Shown in pieces: positions 25,103 through 35,964 of a stretch of 64,000 bases of DNA. The notes under the pieces were generated by a model. The model had not been told where the DNA came from. It did no database searches and was given only the letters and a program-made list of their open reading frames with translations. This stretch comes from Rhodocollybia butyracea (Eukaryota; Basidiomycota; Agaricomycetes; Agaricales; Omphalotaceae): assembly GCA_015501585.1 (NCBI GenBank), contig JADNRY010000188.1:60873-124872 (forward strand). The letters are read 5' to 3'. Every line of letters starts with the position of its first letter. Position 1 is the first letter of the stretch. Made by a program: the position numbers and the translations under genes.

Positions 25103-25568
25103 GATGTCACCGGCCCGGTACCACGGCGCTTAATTGAGAGACGCTCATCACGTCTGCGTTTACAAGAATATTCATCTCTACGTCCTGTCTCTTCGTGATC
25201 ACTGTGCAAACCAGATGACGCATGGTCAACGTGTAGGCTACCTTGGTCTCGCAACAGACTCTTGCTTGGTCTTGTGCCCCCGCTTGGAATTCTTTCGAAA
25301 ACGATTAGAAGCTTCGCATGCTTATTCGGCTGGCAGGACAAATTTGGGGTGCCAGACGGAGGAGGAAGAATAGTGACATTTTGGGTTTGTCGCTCTCAAT
25401 GGAGAGGGCGAGACATACTAACAGCATAGGACAAGTTGAGGTCTTAGTATATAGTCTGCTTTTAGCTAGGTAAATTAAGGAATTGAAGTTCATTGAAATT
25501 GAAGCAGTCCAAGTTGCTTTGATACCGATCTCAGCAACCGAAAAAGATAATTCGCTTTTTCACACTAA

Positions 25569-25664
25569 TAGCAGCAACTTGTTTCGATCAAGTGACGGGG
25601 CGCATCCGAAATAGAAGTATGGGGCCCCCGCTGCCCCCCCGCGCTACCAATGCGCCATGCAGCT
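25569..25664 (-). pseudogene. Decayed initiator tRNA-Met copy
   Basis: The A-box (TGGCGCATTGGTAGCGC) and the initiator-type T-loop (ATCGAAA) match the tRNA at 26055-26147. The acceptor stem carries a mismatch, and the anticodon arm is disrupted by extra G/C-rich sequence, so a normal anticodon stem cannot form by eye. Confidence 0.65.
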
Positions 25665-26054
25665 ATACTATTGAGGAACATACCAACTTAGAATGACCTG
25701 CCTGAGTCAGTGCTGCCGACAGGACAATCTAGGGCAATGCTCTTGTACCTCCGTTTCGGCGACGTTTCGAAAATAAACTGCTTATTCGGCTGGTGGGCCA
25801 AATCTAGGGTGACTATCCACAACCCACTGGACGGAGGACTGTTAATGAAGACATTTTGGACTTGTCACTATCAATGGGCAGGGTGGGACATAACATTGAT
25901 AGCGCGATGCGGCAATAATCAACCAACGTATATCTAAGTTTGCTTTCAGTAAGTTCAAGACTGGAGAAAGTCGCCTCAGAAGTATTCCTTCGACTGTTAC
26001 ATACCAATCTCCGCAAAAATCCGAAAAAGAGATCAAACATTTGCCAATGACTAG

Positions 26055-26147
26055 TAGCAGCAACTTGTTTCGATCAAGTGACCTCGGGGTATATGGTATA
26101 TTCTATACATATATGGGCCCCGCGCGCTACCACTGCGCCATGCTGCT
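26055..26147 (-). tRNA. Initiator tRNA-Met (CAT) with intron
   Basis: Cloverleaf by eye: the acceptor stem AGCAGCA pairs perfectly with TGCTGCT and is followed by discriminator A. The D arm is GCGC..GCGC, the anticodon stem is CGGGG/CCCCG, and the loop is CCCATA plus A (anticodon CAT, C at position 33). The T stem is ACTTG/CAAGT with loop ATCGAAA. The A at position 54 and the ATCGAAA loop are hallmarks of eukaryotic initiator tRNA. A 21-nt intron at 26111-26091 follows position 37, leaving a 72-nt mature tRNA. Confidence 0.9.
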
Positions 26148-28373
26148 ATGGTTTCCATTGAGCGCTACACATCCTCAGGGGTCGGAGCCTTACCGACGTA
26201 CGAGCAAATCGTACCACAGGTGAAGAGAAGTAGTCTTTGTTTGCGTGCACCGGAGCAAGCATGAAAACCACATTCCTGCTCCAGCGCAAGCAATACTCAT
26301 TATTTACATCTAAAATCATGTGTTGCAGCTAACGTCAAAGATCGGATGGCTCTGTCGGAGTCGAAAGTCGAGACTGAACTTGGGTAGCGCACGACTCCAG
26401 GACTTCCCGCTACCTAAGCTTTATAGTACTACTCTCCTTATATTTTCGTGGCTTTATCCGGTCGTCCAGAGGCAGGACTGGGCCGCATTCAATCTGTACG
26501 CACGGTATTGTTAGATCAACTCGGAGTACGCAAGGAACTGACACGGATAGATGGTGGTGGACCTTCAAGAGAAGAGCACTTGATTTCGACGCCCGCGAGC
26601 TGAGCAAGCTGAAGCAGAGGTCTTGTCCTCCGACTCTCAGCTCTCTTGCCGTCCGTTATCAATTGGACATTATGAGTGAAGCTTGAGGCTCCAACATTTG
26701 AACTATCTCACGCGACAGTGGGAGGAAGGGGAGGAATTGGTCGAAAGAATTATAAGAGTCTATAACCTTGTTCGTTTTCAAGATAAGCTCCAGTAGCATC
26801 AAGCCGCAGTTGTGCATCATTTAATCCACGGTCTCATGCATTTTGTTTGTTCGATAAACATATGGTCTGAACTCTAAAACATATAGCAGGTAAATGCGTT
26901 ATTGACAGAGCGAAAACCTCGTGCGAGGTGGCAATCCTTCTCTATCATTCTCATCGTTTCCGACATAGGAAGCAACCCCAGATCGATATTTCGCCGCTTT
27001 ACGATGTTTTAGGGTACTTGTCGCGCAAAGGGTGTTATGACAAGGCAGACTAAGGAGATGTCGAATGAGATCTTTCACGATTCGGCATATCCTTGAGCAG
27101 TATCGAGGGTCATCGAATAGATATTGAAGCTTGCGCTCACTCGGTCATTGGTGGCTTGCATGGTCATTCCGCCCTTGGAGGTGTGAAGATCTGCAGAGCA
27201 GTGGCGCTAACTCAGCCATTGGCGGCTTGCATGACCACTCGGCCATTGGTGGCTTGTAAGTATCCAGCCATGGCCAGCATTCTCAGCTGATAGCTTGTAT
27301 CCAGTCGCAGAGTGGCGGCTTATAACCAGCCGCGGAGAACCAGTGGCAGCTCGTATTGACTTGTAGTACAGGAGCCGATTTATGGCTGTACAGAGCTCAC
27401 AGTCATTTACAACTTGGGGAAAGCGGCCGATTTACGGACCCTTTTTGGGATCCGACTGCTGCAAGAATAGATAAAGTTCAAATGTATTCAAGACACGGTC
27501 AGCGGTTTTGAGGCTTACTCATTAATCGTACATCTGCGAGGTGTCGTACGCATGTACATAAACTATTACACACTGCATAATGCTGAAGAAAACTTACCCG
27601 GGTATCTCGTAAGTATTTCGGTTCGATATTCAATTTCAATGTACGAGACAATGAGCTTAAATCTTGTTTGCGGTTTGATGTTTTTTTTAGAGTATTGGGC
27701 AACATGTAAGGGTCTCATACGATGAGCTAAAGGACAGACGTACGATGGCAATCTGAGGTGTTTTTTTTTTTTGCCCGAGGCCACTATTCAGAGGTTCGAA
27801 GGACGTGGGAATGACTGTATATTGCTGTATACGGGACCGCTACGGTGGACATCGCTACTCATAGTCTTTTGGAGGCAGTTAATTACCAGAATGATATTGT
27901 CTAGTCATCTGGATACTACTCCTCTCTGCCTTCTCACTGAAACCATGCGATTTTCTCACTTGGAAATCAGATCAAGTCGTAGAATGATATTGTCTGATCA
28001 CTTAGAGTGTTCGCCCTCTTGATGGGACAGGCTTTCCTCCTTGAATGGATAATCGTTAACGGTCAAGAGGTTCACCTTCCGTCATGGTTCAGGGGTGTGA
28101 GTTGATGCGTAATCGGTATGTAAGGGTGTAAGAGATGTCTACGATGTACATAGAAATACAAAGCAGAATTCGTCACATTCTTGTCAAATATGAGTCCCAT
28201 GAACAGCTCCTGGACAGCTCTCATCTTGGCTCCACATTGTATGTAGTAGTCCATAATTCCGGAATTTCTACATACTTAAATTAATGACCACAATTAGATC
28301 CAAGACGGCGACTTAAATCACGATGAGATCCAAGCCTGACCGAGGCTTGAATATGAATATGAATCATCTCCTC
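26148..28373. other. Intergenic region with imperfect short repeats
   Basis: No gene is supported. Around 27139-27345 a short degenerate motif (CATTGGTGGCTTG and variants) recurs several times in direct orientation. A poly-T run lies at about 27762-27773. Confidence 0.45.
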
Positions 28374-28380
28374 TATAAAT
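28374..28380 (+). promoter_or_regulatory. TATA box of hydrolase paralogue 1
   Basis: TATAAAT lies 46 nt upstream of the ATG at 28420. Paralogues 2 and 3 also have TATA boxes shortly upstream. Confidence 0.55.
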
Positions 28381-28419
28381 ACAGTTTGGGAGAGGACGTG
28401 CTTATTACTGCTTACTACT

Positions 28420-29790
28420 ATGTCCCACCCAGTCCAAACGTACTCCCTCTCTGAAGGAATTGAGTTATCCTTCACTGATAGCGGAGCCCCTCCTAATTCA
28501 ATAGACTATACTACGCTTCTCGTCATACATGGCACAGGATTCAACGCTTGTAAGTAATCTGATTCTATCACTTCGCCTTCCGAGTCTCATGGCTTATTGT
28601 ACCACTGTATAGATCAATTCCACAAACTCCACTCGTCCGCTCATGCCCACAACCTACGTACTGTCCTTCTTCATCGAAGAGACTACGCTGGCTCCACCCC
28701 TTACAGCCCCACCGAGCTGGAGGAGATCTCGGAAGCCAAAAAGGTATTTTGGGAGCGATCAAGTGCCCAAGTGGCCGAGTTCGTGGTTATGCTTGTCGCA
28801 AAAGAAGGAATTCCAAAATTGACTACGAAATCTCAGTCTGAAGGATCAGACTTCGACAGTCGGGGTGGAGTAGCAATTATGGGATGGTCTTTCGGGTGTG
28901 CGACGGCGTTATCGCTGTTGGGTACGGTGAAGAATCCGATGATCTCTGACGAGCATTACAATATACTCAAGGATTATATTGGCGATTGCATTCTTTATGG
29001 TTAGTACTTCTCCAGCACCGGTAACCTATCCGAACCCCGCTCATTCAATTATACTCTCCAGACCCGCCTCATCTCGCCTTCGGATACCCACTCCCACCAG
29101 ATAACAAAAACTACGTTCCATGGGAAGATTTAACAATTCCCCCGGGAGAACACACCAAAGTCTTTTCGGATTGGGTTGCATCATATTATGATCATCCATA
29201 TTATGACTCGCAGTGTCAAAGCTTATCCTACTACACGGCGAGTATACATGATCTCGATGGCCGTGCTAAGACAGAGAAAGACTCGGTCTCTTTGTGGTCG
29301 GAGGAGGAAAAAGCAAAAGGTATTGAAGGGGAAACAGCAGCAACGGAAATTTTGATGTAAGTGCACATCAAGCACAGTCGATGTACTACTCCCACCAAAA
29401 GGACTAACGGATAATGTATAGGTTCATGCCTGATATGCAAAAAACTATCTGTATGCTTACAGATCAGGCTCTGTTCGACGAGAAAGCCATTCAACAGTGG
29501 TTCCCGGATGTCAGGATATCTTATATTGGAGCCAAACGAAGCAATTGGGTGTGTGCGTGGGGGAAGATAGAAACGAAGAAAAGATATTATGATGCCATTA
29601 GCAGAAGAAACTCGCTCAAGCAGGCCAGGGATGTGAAATTCTTCGACATTGACGGCGCAAATCATTTTGTGAGTGGTGCACTGTCATTAGATATGAGGAT
29701 TCTCGACTCATATATCACCAGCTGCACTGGGAACAAGCTCCAGAGTTTTTGAAAGTTGTCAGGAAGGGACTATGCACTCAGCTTGAGTAA
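28420..29790 (+). CDS. Alpha/beta-hydrolase fold protein, paralogue 1
   Basis: Five exons keep one frame and give 375 aa: 28420-28549, 28613-28999, 29062-29356, 29422-29668 and 29722-29790. The fold is recognised by an oxyanion-type HGTGFNA near aa 37-43, the nucleophile elbow GWSFG (Ser136), and a late acidic/His pair (DQALFDE, then DGANHF) fitting an Asp-His catalytic dyad. There is no signal peptide, so the protein is probably cytosolic. The substrate cannot be told from sequence. Two close paralogues with the same exon layout lie at 45697-47079 and 48885-50271, all on the plus strand. This is the most diverged of the three. Confidence 0.85.
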
Positions 29791-30128
29791 CTTCGCTGGT
29801 TCCTGTAAATCATTGATACATTGATACCAAATTGATACTACTTTTCTATATACTGTGCCCTTTCGATCACTTCGTAATAAGTAGGGGGGCGTGACATGGG
29901 ATCCTACGAACTTGATTTTTTTTGTAAACCCCCGAAGTTTGCGGTGTGAATATGGGCGCCCAAAAGATATCAGCTAAGCGTCAAAGACACTTTGTAGGAT
30001 CGACTAATGGCCTGCGACCAAGTGCTTGAAAGTACCGTACCCTTTCAGCATATAGGAACCAATTTGACCAGCACATTACTCCAATACGGGCGAAATTCAA
30101 TTCCCCGAGAACAATGCGGCCTAGTTGC
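29791..30128. other. Intergenic region up to the LTR element
   Basis: No gene was seen. The last five bases, GTTGC (30124-30128), are the left target-site duplicate of the retroelement. Confidence 0.6.
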
Positions 30129-30405
30129 TGTAACACTAAGGTGACGAATCACTGTAGTATCACACGAGAAGTGGGGAATTTTAGGTAGGTGCAGAGAGAA
30201 CCGTTGTAACTGGTGAGTTGATTCTGCTGAAACCTATCGTACTTACAGTAAACGGCTACCTTATATACCTTTCTGAAGACTATTACTATAAGTAGATACA
30301 ATATAAAAGGAAACGAGTAAGCAACGAGCGAGGTAGACTGCGATAAGATAAGGAAATGATAAGGAAAGTGTTAATACGCAGGTAACAGGTCACGACTCCG
30401 TTACA
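30129..30405 (-). repeat. LTR (3' LTR relative to the gag strand)
   Basis: This is a 277-bp terminal repeat with TG..CA ends, matched without visible difference by 33818-34094. Confidence 0.92.
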
Positions 30406-30452
30406 TACGCCCTCCAGAGATCGTCCACGAGGATCTCTCCTTTCTTCCACTG

Positions 30453-33400
30453 CTAGGCATTCTTCATCAATACATCATCATCACAGGCTGTGGCAGGGAC
30501 TGTAGTTGGGATCCGGATAAGACAAGGATAAAACCGAAAGTCATTGGTGAGTTTAGGATCGAGCAATGCCGCGTTCAAATGTGATTTCCCATCGGCAGGC
30601 GTCAATTCTCCTAGTAATGAGCCGGGATGTTGCGCAATAGGGGCAGAAGTCGAGGCAGTACAAATGGGAGAAATGGTAAGAGTGAGAGTAGTGGGCAAGA
30701 GACTAGAGTTTCGAAGCAGCCTGGTCACAATGAAAACGAGGGTGCAGGAAGGGATAAGGGTGACAAGGACCAAACGCGGAATAAGATCAGGGATGTGGGT
30801 AGGGATCCGTGTGCTCGTAGGCTCTACCTGTACAAATGACACGAAAATCTCGCCTTTGACAACCGCGATCGCATAGATAATTCCAGTGTCGAGATCAGAA
30901 ATAAAAATGGCAATTTTACTTTTGATTTGTAGATCATCGTTGGCACCTTCAGCCAAGGGCTGGTATGCGACGTGAATAGAGAGTTTCGTGGGGTTGAATC
31001 CGAGTTGAGTATCAAAGTCAGACCGGTCAAAAACATCGGTGGTACCAAAATAAAACATGTAACTGGCAGGAGACCAGGGGAGGGTTTTGTCGGTTTGGCC
31101 ATACTGGAGCCAATCTAGAGGATGAGGGGAAGGAATGTGGGGAATGTTGGTGCTAGAAGCGGCTGTGGAAATAGAGGTGAGTTTGTTAGATATTTTCACG
31201 GTTCTTTCGGGTCGAAGATAAACCCGCCCTCCATCTGTCATTCCACGGACATTGGATGTTCGCGTTTGAGAATCAGGCAAGGGTGGAATAACATCTGTAC
31301 TCCCGCCCTCCTTTCGTTCTTCACGGGTATCGTGCAAGACGGAATTTAATCTCTTCATTCGGCGAGTCTTTTTGGCACTCTGAGTATTCAAAGTGCTAAA
31401 CTCATGCTGGTGTGCAGATCTCGTTTTCGTGAACCGAGCGTGACATCCAGGTTTCTCAGTCAATAGGTGTTCACCATGTTGGCCCTGACTTGATAAATTC
31501 GGGCAAAGATGTGAGTGTCTACAGCGATTTCCCGGAGGACTGTTGTCCACTTCGGAACAGGTATCTGAATTAGGGAGCACAAAGCTCACCATTCCAAACT
31601 CAAGTTCGGAGATTTGATCTCCATCCTTGGTGTCAGAAGAGGTCGTACCAGATGTATCCCTACCGCGTTGTACTGGTTGCCTATCTGGGCAGTGACGGCT
31701 GATATGTCCATACCCGCCACACCGGAAACATCGACCCGTAGCAAGATATTCATTCTTCTCTTGTTCAGAGAGCTGAATCTGGCGCCTCGAACGATTTCCA
31801 TGCAAATACTGTCCATTCCCGTTATGTTTACGGATGGAGTTCTGCTGGTGAGCAGAACTGTCAGATTCACTATCAGATCCATACTGATGTGAACCATTGC
31901 TAGTAAAGTCACCGTCAGAGTACTGGTGATGGCCGGAGTTGCCGCCCTCAGGCTCGGATTCACTACTTGACAATTCATACGCTTCATTGGCAAAATATCG
32001 GTCTCGGCGAGAGTTAAAGTCACTCTCAGAATCGGAATCATGAGGAGGTTCATTTTCTGGCTCTGTAGAGCACTCACTACTGACCAGGACATTTTCAATC
32101 ATCTCGACAAGCTCTGCAGCTACAGCAACATCGCTGTAAGTAGAAAATTCCGGGTTCAATTTCTGTTTCCAGAGCCCTTTCTGAATATTAATATTCAAGC
32201 TAGACCACAGCTTATGGACTCTTTCGCGTTCATCAAGAATTCCAATTGTATCAAAGAGGTCATTCAATTCAGCCAGATAGTCGCGAACCGACTTATCATC
32301 CTGAGAAGCTCGTTTGAGCTTACGACGTTGATCTATTCGATATGTCATCGGGAAGCATTGATTATATAGTTCAGTAAAGAACTCGTTTAATCTCCAATCA
32401 AACGGAGAGTCTGCAACCACAGTCAAATAAAATTGATATGCCTTTCCCGTGAGGTACTTCGACAATCTCATTACACGCCGATTCTTTGGGACACGCCCAT
32501 CGCGTACATATGCCGTTCCTTCAGTCACGAATTTAATAAAAGCTCGGATGTCCACTGAGCCATCATACAATTCGGGGGATCGGGCTTAAGCAGCATCTTG
32601 CTCTTTTTCTTGTACTGCTTTCGCCATTTACGGCGCCTATCATGGCGTCTGTATTCCGAATCGGTACTTTCAGAACTTTCAGAATCGGAATCGGGATCTG
32701 ACGTCGACAAAGAGCGTGAATCATAGCTGGAAGGGCTAGAAGAAGAGTCGGATGGATAACCTCGACCCTTGTTCTTTTTCCTCACGGCTTGCCTGTTGTT
32801 CTTGGCCGGAGTCAATAACTTTGACAATTGATTTGTCGGAGCTATAAGCTCACTAGGACGTGCAAGGGGCCCAAGATTCTGAACAGAGTATTTCTGAGAC
32901 TTCCTCGGCCGCTGCTCAACAATATGTCTTATGTGAGTTTCAACCAAATCCGTCATGGCTTCTGAGCCTGCACGGTGTTTCAACGGTCTCTTAGCCTTTT
33001 TTGGCTTTGATTTGACCTTTCTCAGAGGTTCATTCTGTTCCCTCGGGACGCTTTGAATGGCATTTCTCTGCGGTTTGACATTAGCATCACCATCCGAGAT
33101 GTCTACCGTTCCCGGGTCTGAATGGTTTCTCATACCATTGGAGAGTTCTCCCCCTGCCGAAGAGGCAGATGTATTACTGCTCTGAAAATTAGCAGTGTCT
33201 CGCTCAATGGCTTTCATACGTCTATGAATAGCCTTTTGTTGAGCCTGAGAAAGCCCATTCTTGGCTTCTCTAATTACAGCTCCTTGAGCCATAGTCAAAG
33301 GTGCAGGTTTCTTGGCCTGATCCTTTCTAATCGGTTTCGTATTCTTAATCGGGCGTGAATGTAATTTTCCAGCCTTCATATTGTCTAGACTATATGCTCT

Positions 33401-33685
33401 ACGACGAGAGCCATATTGTACGGTCACCCACTCATGCGGGTTTCCTCCATTATCAGCGAGGTCATATACCATGGCCTTGGCTGAGTTCTGCTGGATGCGT
33501 TTCACGGCACCAGCGCCATCACCCTCCGAGCTTGAGGCTGATTCAATTCCCGCTTGGGATTTCAGACCGTATTTAGTAGTACGATCATCTCCAACAGCGA
33601 GCTCTGGCTTTGGGTACTGCACAGGGCCGCGTCGGAGGTTGGAGCAACTAGTGTCGCGGGAATAATTTGTCGCGTTGAACGACAT
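30453..33685 (-). CDS. Retrotransposon gag-like polyprotein with CCHC zinc knuckle and unknown C-terminal half
   Basis: The first in-frame ATG is at 33685. The N-terminal ~380 residues are basic and Ser-rich. In the second frame a Ty3/gypsy-type retrotransposon gag domain follows (FVTEGTAYVRDGRV onward), then an acidic Ser-rich linker and a zinc knuckle CFRCGGYGHISRHC. The last ~400 residues, where protease and polymerase would normally start, match nothing I recognise. The two frames meet at a run of five C (minus strand; GGGGG at 32574-32578 on plus) and differ by a -1 shift. Related gags read through this point in one frame, so a homopolymer indel is as likely as programmed frameshifting. 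The role is assembly of the retrotransposon particle; replication must use enzymes supplied by another element. Confidence 0.8.
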
Positions 33686-33817
33686 AGATGTAGAAGATAT
33701 ATAATAAAGGTGATTTTTGATGTCGGGGTCGGTGTCCGCGTTGATCAGACGAGGATTTGCCGGAGTCGACAATGAGAAGAGTTAGAGAGTAAGGAGCAGT
33801 TGTGAGGGTTCAAAATA

Positions 33818-34094
33818 TGTAACACTAAGGTGACGAATCACTGTAGTATCACACGAGAAGTGGGGAATTTTAGGTAGGTGCAGAGAGAACCGTTGTAACT
33901 GGTGAGTTGATTCTGCTGAAACCTATCGTACTTACAGTAAACGGCTACCTTATATACCTTTCTGAAGACTATTACTATAAGTAGATACAATATAAAAGGA
34001 AACGAGTAAGCAACGAGCGAGGTAGACTGCGATAAGATAAGGAAATGATAAGGAAAGTGTTAATACGCAGGTAACAGGTCACGACTCCGTTACA
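33818..34094 (-). repeat. LTR (5' LTR relative to the gag strand)
   Basis: This is the partner of 30129-30405, with the same length and sequence. It should contain the promoter for the gag transcript; a TATAAAAGG on the plus strand at about 33991 is in the wrong orientation for that role. Confidence 0.9.
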
Positions 34095-35964
34095 GTTGCG
34101 GCCCAGTAAACATTTATTGCCAGCCTATAAACAGTGTTGAACAATAAGTAGTACTCTCTCTACTACTTCATGCGTCATGCGGCTATTGAGCACAATCCAT
34201 GACCAATTCAAGATTATCTGGGGAACCGGAAAACGAATCGGGGTTGTTGAAAGCAGCAATCCCCTTGACCTCGTCTATTCGTGTGTGGCATTGGAGCCGC
34301 TTAGTCCGGCAGCAGACGATTTCGGCTTTGTGCAGTGCCAGTCGGACGGTGCCCAGTGCCGCACCGGCACGATCTCCAGCCGACCACTAGCCACCTTCCT
34401 GCGAAAGCTCGAAAAGGTGTCAGCCTGCCGAGGAAGTGATATCAACTCACAACTAGCTGTTAAGTAATCAACTGAGTAGTACTTCTTTTTCGCTTGAATA
34501 ATAAGATTGAGTGGTTTGTGAACAGATGTGACCTCAGCTATGTCAGTGGCAAGGTGTTGTCTCGACACGGAATTATCCCGAGCTGACATCTTTGTATTTT
34601 CCACAGGTTGGGCTTTGGCATGACACCTCTTATTCAAGGCGCTGATAAATCGAGGAGTGTAAGAAGGGGAGTAGGCAAGGTTACTGGATATGCGCATGGT
34701 AGGGCAAATTAGACAACAAAGACTGATAGAGCTCATGCTAGCTCATGCCATTTGAGGGGTTGTCTCAGGGACTGGCCCTGTGGAGGCTGTTGTCGACGGC
34801 CATTTCCCTTTTCAAATCACCTTCTAAATGAATTTATTGAGCGGCTCGAGTCTCGGATATCAATCTTTTGTTTTCTCAAAAATACATTTTCCGTAATACC
34901 ATCGCACATGGCTCCGGACTACACATACCACCGATCAGTAATGCCAGCAGACGGGATCTCATGTGGTATCAAAGCAAGTTGGATGGAGGAGGAGGAGTAA
35001 AGCCCTCAGCTGAGCCCGCAGCTGAGCCCGCGCTATGAGAAAAAAAATTCGCGCAGTACACCAATGTATTCTGGAAAGCTGTACTTAATACTTATCACAA
35101 CATTTGCCTTTACTGCACTGAATATATCAGGAAAATGGCCAGCCGCGAATGAAGAAAGTGCTGCAGCCCGCTTACCGTTTCTTTCGATTTTCTATGTAGC
35201 ATTCTTTGAGAAGTTTCATACTATTTCTGAGCTAATATCAAATGCATCATGATGTGGGTATGGTTGCACACTGCGCAAATACTGACACCAGAAATATACG
35301 AAGCAGTAATCCAAGGCAATAATAACAATAAATCTTGATAAAATCGATTAAAAATGCATCATACACGCGTCCACAAAACACCACTCCCCCCAATCTCCGA
35401 GAGCCCTTGTATCTGGCTACTTGGGGACGTTCCAAGCCAGGTTGCTGACTACAAGCCTAAACGACCGTGGCACGCGTGAATGGAGCCCGGCTGTTTCTCA
35501 ATAGAATCGCGCCGGCTGCCCATATTTTCATGTCAATCACGTGGGAAATATCAATGTTACTTTTCGTCTTCACTCCTTCCACTAAACCCATGACTCCTGT
35601 ATGTGCCCTGCAACTTATGCTCCTCCTCCTGCTGCCTCTGCAACATATGCTGTTATCACCCGCTTATACTTCTCTCTACGGCAATCTTCTACCGGTGTGA
35701 GCGAATACCAATTACGGTACCTGGCAGCACTGAAAGAAAACTCTTGGAAAGCTCAGTTGATTCTCACCGATAACACCTTGAATCATACCAGAAATAGTTT
35801 TCGACATATGGGGACCCTCGATTGCGGTACAATTTGGACATAGATAGCTATCATTCGTCAAATGTTCAACGCGCGTCTTCTACACCTGATCTTGCATGGG
35901 TTTATAAACTCGATCCAAATACACTGATGCTAGGCTTTATCGCTCTCCCCTCAACATCGCGACC
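34095..35964. other. Intergenic region
   Basis: The right target-site duplicate (GTTGC) opens this stretch. Short frames at 34177-34467 and 34275-34736 overlap on opposite strands and show no family features. Nothing else can be supported before the sedolisin gene. Confidence 0.45.

Larger units (their letters stand above)
25300..26147. repeat. Diverged tandem duplication, two ~350-bp copies each ending in a tRNA-Met
   Basis: The stretches 25320-25664 and 25780-26147 align in the same orientation. Shared stretches include CTTATTCGGCTGG, a block around GACATTTTGG.. then CAATGG, CCGAAAAAGA, and GCAGCAACTTGTTTCGATCA. Many indels separate them, so the duplication is old. The second copy keeps an apparently intact tRNA; the first has a degenerate one. 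Confidence 0.65.
30129..34094 (-). mobile_element. Gag-only LTR retrotransposon, 3966 bp
   Basis: Two 277-bp direct repeats (30129-30405 and 33818-34094) begin TGTAAC and end GTTACA, and appear identical when read side by side. The element is flanked by the 5-bp duplication GTTGC (30124-30128 and 34095-34099). The internal 3412 bp encode, on the minus strand, one gag-type reading unit with a CCHC zinc knuckle. No protease, reverse transcriptase, RNase H or integrase motif was found in any frame. A purine-rich stretch (GGAAGAAAGGAGAGA on the minus strand, about 30430-30445) precedes the 3' LTR and may be the polypurine tract. No standard tRNA primer site was recognised. It is therefore a non-autonomous, very recent insertion. 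Confidence 0.92.

Noticed and set aside
27139..27345. Possible CRISPR-like array
   Set aside because: Repeats are short, irregular and diverged, without uniform spacers, and the genome is eukaryotic.
32040..33775. Plus-strand frames over the retroelement
   Set aside because: They are shadows of the minus-strand gag frames; none shows a domain.
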